Shown piece by piece: positions 57,431 through 64,000 of a stretch of 64,000 nucleotides of DNA. The DNA is taken from assembly GCA_964016875.1 (NCBI GenBank), contig OZ024722.1, positions 19,288,576-19,352,575 of the forward strand, written 5' to 3'. The notes under the pieces are model-generated. The model did no database searches. It was not told where the DNA came from and was given only the letters and a program-made list of their open reading frames with translations. Origin of the DNA: Fallopia convolvulus. Taxonomy: Eukaryota; Streptophyta; Magnoliopsida; Caryophyllales; Polygonaceae. The stretch's first letter is position 1; the number at the start of each line of letters is the position of its first letter. Made by a program: the position numbers and the translations under genes.

Positions 57431-58945
57431 TCAATACTAGCAAGACCCGGTCGTGTCATGCACGATTATAACTTGAGAATTTTTTTATGTAGAAATCGTA
57501 CTCGTCGATCGAATTTTATATAAACTTATTCGATAAAAATAAAATATTTTCCTTAATAAAACTTTCAAGAGAAAATCATTATAATATATAGGGAATGTAA
57601 AAAAAATAACTAAATAATAGTATTTATTTAGTTATAATATTATAGGTGATTTAATTTTTGAATTAGATAATATTATTATAATATATAGGAAAATAAATAC
57701 AGAAAAGACTAAATAATATTTTCATACTCATTAGTTGAATATGGTAAGTAACAGTAATAAATGAGGTAATTTATTATAATACACATGAAATGTTTATCAA
57801 TAACATATCTTATTGATTTTTTATTTAATATGGTAAATACTAATGATAAATGGGATACTACTATAATAATATAATATGTAGGGAATGTAAATATTAAATA
57901 AAATTAAGGATAAAGTGGTAAATGAACAATTAAATATGTCTATGTGGCATAGTTAGATGAGTGACACATAAGAGAGAAGGATTCGATTTTAGTAATAGTA
58001 TATTGATATTGATTGATATTGATTCTAATATTTGGGTAATCTAATGTTAGTCCCATGTTGTATCAAAAGAAAAAGAAGTTTAAAGGTCAATGGGGTATTT
58101 AATCCTTGTGGAACCAAGTTTCAAATTTTCATAATTTGAATAAGCAATCAATATACTATAACTAAATTTGAATCACTATATTCTACGTGTCAAAGTCTTA
58201 ATTATGCCACGTAGGCATTTTAATTTTTCCATTTACCTCTTTACCCTTCGTTTATTTAAGTATTTATAATTCTTATATTATAATAATATTCTTTATATTA
58301 TTAATATAAAATTATATTTAGAGATCTTAAAATTTGGCAAGTTGTGTTAGGAGCATAATCCATTATGGAAACATTTTATTGAATATAATAATGTTACTAA
58401 TATACAAGTATATTAAGATATCTTAAAATTTGGCAAGAAACATACTCTTCATTATGAAATAATTTTTTTAATATAATAATGTTACGACAAGCATATTTAG
58501 ATATCTTAAAATTTGGCAAGTGATAGAAACATAATATTCATTATAATTTTAAATCATATATAAAAATCTATGTATAATAAATTATGTGGAAGGCATGTGT
58601 ATAGAAACCATCTTTTTCAATTATTATTTTTGGATACATACAATTTATTTTCCTAATCAATTATTATTGGTTTTATATTTTAGAAAAAACTTTTTAAAAA
58701 GATTTTATTAAATTAAATTATTTAAGCTAACTTGATCTATTATTCAATTTTGGATATTAATGACAAAAAAAGTATTTTAGAATCTAGAAAACATTTAAGT
58801 TTAACTTATTTATGCAAATTAAAAGTTAATTTGTGTTTAAAGATCGTGATTATTTGTTGCTACACAATTGTTATATTTGAAAAAAATAATTAGTAACTTT
58901 TTTAATCAAAACCCGTACAAGGTACGAAAATATATGCTAGTATAG
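57431..58945. repeat. AT-rich TACTAGCA-ended repeat pair (Helitron- or MITE-like)
   Basis: The left part starts tactagcaagacccggtcgt at 57435 and seems to end near 57995 at ttttagtaatagtatattga. The right part ends ccgtacaaggtacgaaaata tatgctagta at 58945, in the opposite orientation. The cggtcgtgtcatgcacg and cgtaccttgtacggg ends are typical of a common plant non-coding repeat. Inside, agatatcttaaaatttggca recurs at about 58321, 58413 and 58499 as a 90-110 bp tandem. No coding capacity. Confidence 0.5.
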
Positions 58946-59453
58946 TACTATAGTAGAATTGTTTTGACCGGCAATTATATATGATGATTTAATAAAATTA
59001 TTAGTTTTGAGCCATAAAAGGACCAAAATAGCATTATTCCATACTAAAATAGGGTGATGATTTTACTAATTTCTCTTTTAGTCTTTTAGTTTCAGAGTCG
59101 CGCTCAGGTGGTATAATGTAATAGGGTGAAAGCTGCAAGCATTTCTAGGCCGTTAGATACAAGAAATGAACGGTGCAGATTAAAACAAAATGGGTATGAC
59201 AGAAAAATAAGGAAAAAGAATCGGTTCATTTACTATGGCAACACGGGTAAATAAGGCAAAATTCTAAATCCAGGGACGGAATTACCATTCTATCATAAAA
59301 AGCTCCTTTTGCCCCAAAAATCCCAAAATACATTCATGTTCTTCACAAACGCATCTCTCCCATAAGAGCACGCAAGAGATTTTGCACCTAAACCGCAATC
59401 AATCACGCCAAGTCTCACCCAAATTCACCATTAAAGCAGTTTGGAATAAACAA

Positions 59454-59475
59454 TGGAGAAAGGAATCAAAGAAGG
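59454..59475 (+). pseudogene. First-exon-like fragment inside the MULE
   Basis: An ATG at 59454 gives MEKGIKEG and reaches GTATGAACC, a good donor site. Upstream, 59340-59453 looks like a 5' UTR. No matching downstream exon exists before the element ends, so a captured 5' end is the likeliest reading. The source gene is unknown. Confidence 0.35.
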
Positions 59476-59864
59476 TATGAACCGATTTAATTTTTTTCTA
59501 GGGTTTAGGGTTCTAGATCTTAGATTTACCAATAGTTAATTGCAATTTTAATTTGCATCTTTCTTGATTCATTTAATCTTCTTCTTCTTCTTCTTCTTCA
59601 AATCCACCTAAAAAAGCTCTTTCTCTGATATTTGTAATTGATTTGCAATTTTTTTTTTGTTATTTTTTTTAAAAAAATATAAATTTCTAGATCTAGTATT
59701 GAATATGATTGTTGTTGATATATTGGATGTTGAATGTCTTGAATCTAAGAAATGTGCATCTATTAAATTAGAGCTTGAGGAGGAAATCCGGTGCACTGAT
59801 CGTCGTGTCGATGGTTGTCCTAAAAATGTATTAATTATTATGTTAGTTCATATCTTTGTGTAAT

Positions 59865-60860
59865 AAGGTTCATTATAAGCATTATTATGGTTCATTGTTT
59901 TTTTTTTGTTCATGATAGTAATTATGTCATAATTGTTCTTCTGGTTCATGTGTAAATAACCTTAGGTTCATCAAGTTTCATCTTATGGTTCATGTCTTTT
60001 AGTTCATGCTAGTTATTATTTTCTTTCGTAATTTTTGGTTCATGGTACTTGTTCTTTTAGTTCATGTTTTTATAAGTTAGGTTCATAATAACTCTTATTG
60101 TTCATGTCTTTTAATATATTCTTAATAGTTTATTTTATAGTTCATGTCATTTGGCAACCTATTAGCTCAAATGGTAGAGCAATGTGCATGTGCACATAGA
60201 TGTGGGTTCAAATCCCGCATAGGCTAACTCTTGTTACACTTTATGTATTTTTGTTCATGGTAGTTATTTTTTGGTTCATGTTTTTATATACTTGCTTAGG
60301 TTCATGATAGTTTATCTTATAACTCATGTCTTTTATGTCATATTAGTTGTTATTGTGGTCCAAGTCTTTAGGTTCATGATATTTGTTCATTTGGTTCATG
60401 TTTTATAAGCATGTGTTCATAATATTTTATCTCACGACTCATGACTTTTGTTCATAAAAAGTTGATCTATTGGTTCATGTCCTTACATGGTTAGGTTCAT
60501 AACAATTGGCAATAACGTTCATTAAATTCAATTCACCATATTTTTTTATTTTGTGTCATGTATTCAAATGATATTATGTTGATTCATGTCTCTATGCGGT
60601 TAAGTTCGTAATAATTGTTAATAAGGTTCATGAAATTGAATTCATAATACTCGCAATTTTGTCACGTAATCTAATACAAATCGTATTTTGTGGGTTCATG
60701 TCTCTATATGATTGGGTCCATAACAATTATCAACAAGGTTCATAAAAATTAATTCATAGTACTTGTTACTTGTGTCATGTATTTGAATTCATAAATGGTA
60801 TAGGTTCATAATTTGGAACGATATGTTCATAATTTATGTCTTTACGGTTCATCATTTATG
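59865..60860. repeat. Dispersed GGTTCATG motif array
   Basis: More than 25 copies of (g)gttcatg or gttcata occur at 20-50 bp intervals, all on the plus strand. Between them are AT-rich spacers without common length. The motif resembles the dispersed gatgcaca region at 56680-57190 in style but not in sequence. Confidence 0.75.
60156..60225 (+). tRNA. tRNA-like sequence, probable pseudogene
   Basis: The 70 nt fold as a cloverleaf. The acceptor aacctat/ataggct pairs at six of seven positions. The D-arm is GCTC-aaatggta-GAGC, the anticodon stem atgtg/cacat, and the T-arm GTGGG-ttcaaat-CCCGC. A and B promoter boxes (TAGCTCAAATGG, GGTTCAAATCC) are good. The anticodon loop, catgtg, has six bases instead of seven, so no anticodon can be assigned safely. 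It lies inside a MULE, not in a tRNA cluster. An organellar-type origin is possible. Confidence 0.5.
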
Positions 60861-61574
60861 CAAATAGAAATTAACAACTTGCAAGATGCTCAACGCCTTT
60901 CTCGTATACCCGGTGCTAAGCCTTACAACAGTATCTAACCCAGCATATGATGTATCAAGCATAGAACAAAGAAACAAATTGCCAAAAGAGATAAATAAGA
61001 AGATCTACTTTGTAATTAATAAATATTAGCAATGGAGATGATAAAATATGATTCACAGAGAGAAGATTATTCTCTTATGGATGGTTACAATCCATACAAA
61101 TTGAAATCACCAACAAAATTAGTAAAAGACCATCAAAATTCAATGAACAACACTAATTTATTGTTGAATCTATGTAGTTTGAAATACCATAATCCCGAAA
61201 TCATAAACCCCCAAATAGAAAAACCTAAATAGTGTTTCAAGTTCAAAATTGGGAATAACTAAAAATCCCTAAATAAAAACCCCCAAATACCTAAAGAATT
61301 GAAAGTGGTAGAAAGCAAATTGAAGGAAGAGCATATAGGAGAAAGTGAGAGAGTAGTTCGGAGGAGGAAACGCATAGACCGCTCGCGAAATGACGAAAAT
61401 CCGAAGTTGGAGATGATTCAATAGTAAAGTGACGAAAATACCCCTCCTTTTATAAAAAATAGTTAAACGCGTGTGCTCATCCTGGCCATTAAAACACAAG
61501 ATCGAACGGCTTACACTTGCTCGCATTTTACACCGTATTAAATATCCGTATCTGATCGTAATTCTTTAGTTTCA

Positions 61575-62134
61575 ATATAGCTTCTTTCTTTCTTTCTGAA
61601 AATCAATCTAGTAATCTACATTGTTACCTGGGACTCTAGGAGTATGGTTCGTATATTAAAGAGCTTCAAAATACAGCGAAATTTTGCGTAGTCCAGTATG
61701 TCCAGATCATATTTTGTGTTATTTTCTTGTGCGGGTTTGAAACCTGCCCATATCGAAGTGCAAAACACAAATTTGAGAGTTACGCAAACGAACCGCCTTC
61801 AAAATGTATGCAGAACGGTAAATAAATAAAGAAGTCATAGATTCAAAATTACAAGTACAATATAACTAGGCTCATGATGTGTGTACACATTCAAAATTAC
61901 TCATAAAGTAAGCCACATGCTCAGCAACATACTTGCTCATAAAGTACAAGTACAATATAACAATAAACACTAGGCTCATGATGTGTGTACACATTCAAAA
62001 TTACAAGGTCATAGATTCATATCCATCTGTAGCAAATGATAAAATTACTGGGAGAAAAAAATTCTTTCTAAACTGTACACAAGTAGCCGTAGCCAAGTTC
62101 TAACTACCTGGTATCACCTACTATATATATTCCA
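61575..62134. other. SMG7-like 3' UTR region with a short duplication
   Basis: The sequence taggctcatgatgtgtgtac (continuing acattcaaaattac) occurs at 61866 and 61971, and agtacaatataac precedes both, so about 60 bp is duplicated. The rest is AT-rich and shows no gene. The part next to 62135 should be the 3' UTR of the SMG7-like gene. Confidence 0.5.
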
Positions 62135-64000
62135 TCAGTTTCTTAGGTTGGCATAATGTGCAATCTGAGCTTCTTGCTGAATCCTCCATTCTCTCTCCTT
62201 TAGATACTGAAGAAGCTGCTGCTGCTGGGATCTTTCATAGCCCGTATGGTGATGGAAGAGTGCATTCTGATCCTTTCTCTGATCATATAACCTACTAACA
62301 AAAGAAGGCGTAGGAGGATGCATAGATACAGTACTCTCTGTGTACACTGCTGGAACGGGACCGAATGAGTTCCTCTGCTTCTCAAACTGATTATTATTAA
62401 GAAGATTCTGTGGCAGTGGAGGAGGCGGAGTCGACCAAGTGGCATCTTCAGGGATTAAAGGTGGGGCAGAAGGCGTGGGAGCATGGTAATTGTAGCTTGA
62501 TGTTGAAGCTTCCCCTGCAAAGCAAAATCTTTCACCAGCAGAGAGATTGCTTAGACTAGTGTCAGTTGTTGTCTGATTCACATTATCATTCAGAACCCAG
62601 GCACTTAGAGAAGGTGGGCCAGGCCGACCAGCAGGTGACCGAGGGGTTTCGGGGTGGGTCCCGGTATGTGATGTCATGGAGCTGATCAGAGCCCGGTTCT
62701 GAGCTATGAGCAGTGAAGAAGCACGGCGAAGAGACTCATCAGTACTACTACTTTCTTGTTTTGGGGCAGAAAGAGGGACTGAATTGTATCTGTCAATTGG
62801 ATTAAACACTATTATGTCTTCTTCTTCCTCTTCACCCACAACTAGTTTGCTTTCTTGTGTTTCTTTTGTTTCAAATTCAGAGCTTTGCTTTTCAGCTTTG
62901 GATTTACTTCTCTGCATAGAATCCTTTCCTTCCTTTGCACAGAACTTTCCTCCTTTCTCATGAGAGATCCAGCTATGATTACCGTTTTCAGTAGGTCTGT
63001 TTGCAATCTTTCTAGCAGCTTCTACGATTCGATGGATACGGTACTCATTTTTTGCTCTGAAGCTGGATTCATTTTCCCAGTGAGTTGAGAAGTCCAAGGA
63101 TGAATGACACTGAGAAACTGGTATAAAGCCCCTCATTTCAAAGTCTTCCCACAATGCAACAAGATTCTGAGATTCCACTTGATTCTTGCACTCAAGAAGC
63201 CGGTTAAGCAGCTCAACATATGAGCTAAAGAAGTAAATTTTTGCACTCATAAGAACTTCATCAATTTCACACTTTTCTACACTTTCAAGAACCTCCACCA
63301 ACCATTCCGAGAACACCATAACAGTTGGAAGTAGTGGGAAATTCTCAATTGATATGCTTTTTAAGCATCTTTCGACAACACGGCCCATGCAAATAAATAT
63401 AAGAGTGAGTGCCATTTGTAGCTTCTGCAGGTATTCATTTTTAGGCTTTCCACTCAGATTGTGGACAGTGAAGATGAGAACTGAAATTAGCTGGAGGGCC
63501 CGATAGGGGCCAGGCCTTGATATATTCACGTTTTGGTAAGACTCTAGAGCAATGCTAAGTTTAGCATCATCTAGGTCTAAAAGTGCTTCCAGTTCTCTTA
63601 TAGTGGATGCAAATGTATAAGAGAATCTTTCCAAACTGCATTGAGAAGCAATAAATTGTTGGTTATGGAAATATAATCTTACTGATGCTGTTAGTGATGT
63701 TATGAAACTGAATCAAAATTTGTGTTGCTAATAAATTTTGTTCAAGTTTCCTGAAAATCTTGTTAGCTTTAGCTCAAACTTCTTTAAGCTTCTTGAAAGA
63801 GGGTGGAGTCTAAGCAGAAACATTTTCTAGAAGCACTTTCAGAAGACCAATCTATTACTTCGAAAGCCAAAACAACTTGGTCCAATTCAGCTCCAACTCA
63901 TTAGGAAGAACAGAATATTAAATAAAGAGATAGATGTGAAATATGCTATGCAACATACCTCAATTCTAAAAAGAAGAAACTGATTAACTTGACGAAGAGC
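62135..64000 (-). CDS. SMG7L: SMG7-like (EST1 family) protein, 3' part; runs off the right edge
   Basis: Two exons are seen: 63959 to beyond 64000 (ends LFVKLISFFFLEL) and a long final exon 62135-63635. They join through GT at 63958-63957 and AG at 63637-63636, splitting a Ser codon. The final exon gives about 500 residues. Near its start is an EST1-type helical region (LPTVMVFSEWLVEVLESVEK, LWEDFEMRGFIPV). An acidic EEEEEDIIVFNPIDRYNS motif follows at about residue 265, then a Ser/Pro/Gln-rich low-complexity tail. This layout matches plant SMG7 and SMG7L. SMG7 proteins bind phosphorylated UPF1 in nonsense-mediated decay, and Arabidopsis SMG7 also acts in meiotic exit. The 14-3-3-like domain lies outside the window. 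The NPIDRYNS form of the motif favours SMG7L. Confidence 0.85.

Larger units (their letters stand above)
59095..61564. mobile_element. MULE-type element, 2.47 kb, Pack-MULE-like
   Basis: The 10-bp sequence tttagtttca flanks it (59085-59094 and 61565-61574). The ends read GAGTCGCGCTCAGGTGGTAT and, inverted, GAATTACGATCAGATACGGA. They can be aligned for about 85 bp (shared AATAsGGTG and GCCGTTnGAT). It contains a 5' UTR and first-exon-like piece (59340-59475), dense GGTTCATG motifs (59865-60860) and a tRNA-like sequence (60156-60225). There is no transposase. The right subterminal part (61300-61440) is GC-richer and may be another gene 5' region. Confidence 0.65.

Overview
This window is nuclear DNA from a flowering plant, most likely a dicot; I cannot name the species. 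The genes have introns with GT-AG borders and plant-typical products (a P-class PPR protein, a plant RING1, SMG7-like). The intergenic DNA is AT-rich and packed with nested hAT, Mutator-like (MULE), Copia, Gypsy, LINE and SINE sequences, plus interstitial CCCTAAA/TTTAGGG telomere-type repeats.

Four host genes are supported, all on the minus strand: the 5' part of a PPR gene (1-1295, runs off the left edge); a ten-exon RING1-type Polycomb E3 ligase gene (28084-32571); a three-exon gene for a 113-residue two-helix membrane protein (47666-48995); and the 3' part of a SMG7-like gene (62135-64000, runs off the right edge). They look like ordinary single genes separated by transposon clusters, and nothing suggests that they work together.

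Layout. 1574-8440: a hAT MITE, a decayed hAT transposase, a Copia fragment, a hAT element (3864-7808) split by a 3.0 kb solo LTR, and a LINE tail. 8492-26562: one 18 kb candidate MULE with 9-bp target duplications, diverged terminal inverted repeats and inverted tandem arrays near both ends; inside it are the 3' half of a TFIIH subunit gene (TFB4/GTF2H3), a second exon-bearing gene fragment, a duplicated 1.75 kb repeat block and a 4.27 kb solo LTR. 32875-39990: a decayed Copia broken by a 2.5 kb solo LTR (itself carrying a hAT MITE) and a 1.1 kb MULE. 40020-45226: a complete but frameshifted Copia with unusual TA...TA LTR ends. 45400-47282: a Gypsy 3' fragment and a second small MULE. 49113-56521: a 7.4 kb hAT carrying a SINE and a gag-only Gypsy element. 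56640-61564: low-complexity dispersed-motif DNA, an AT-rich repeat, and a 2.5 kb MULE holding a 5' exon-like piece and a tRNA-like sequence.

Element borders were found by matching target-site duplications and terminal repeats by eye. Exon borders rest on splice consensus plus reading-frame continuity. No database was searched; family names come from remembered motifs.
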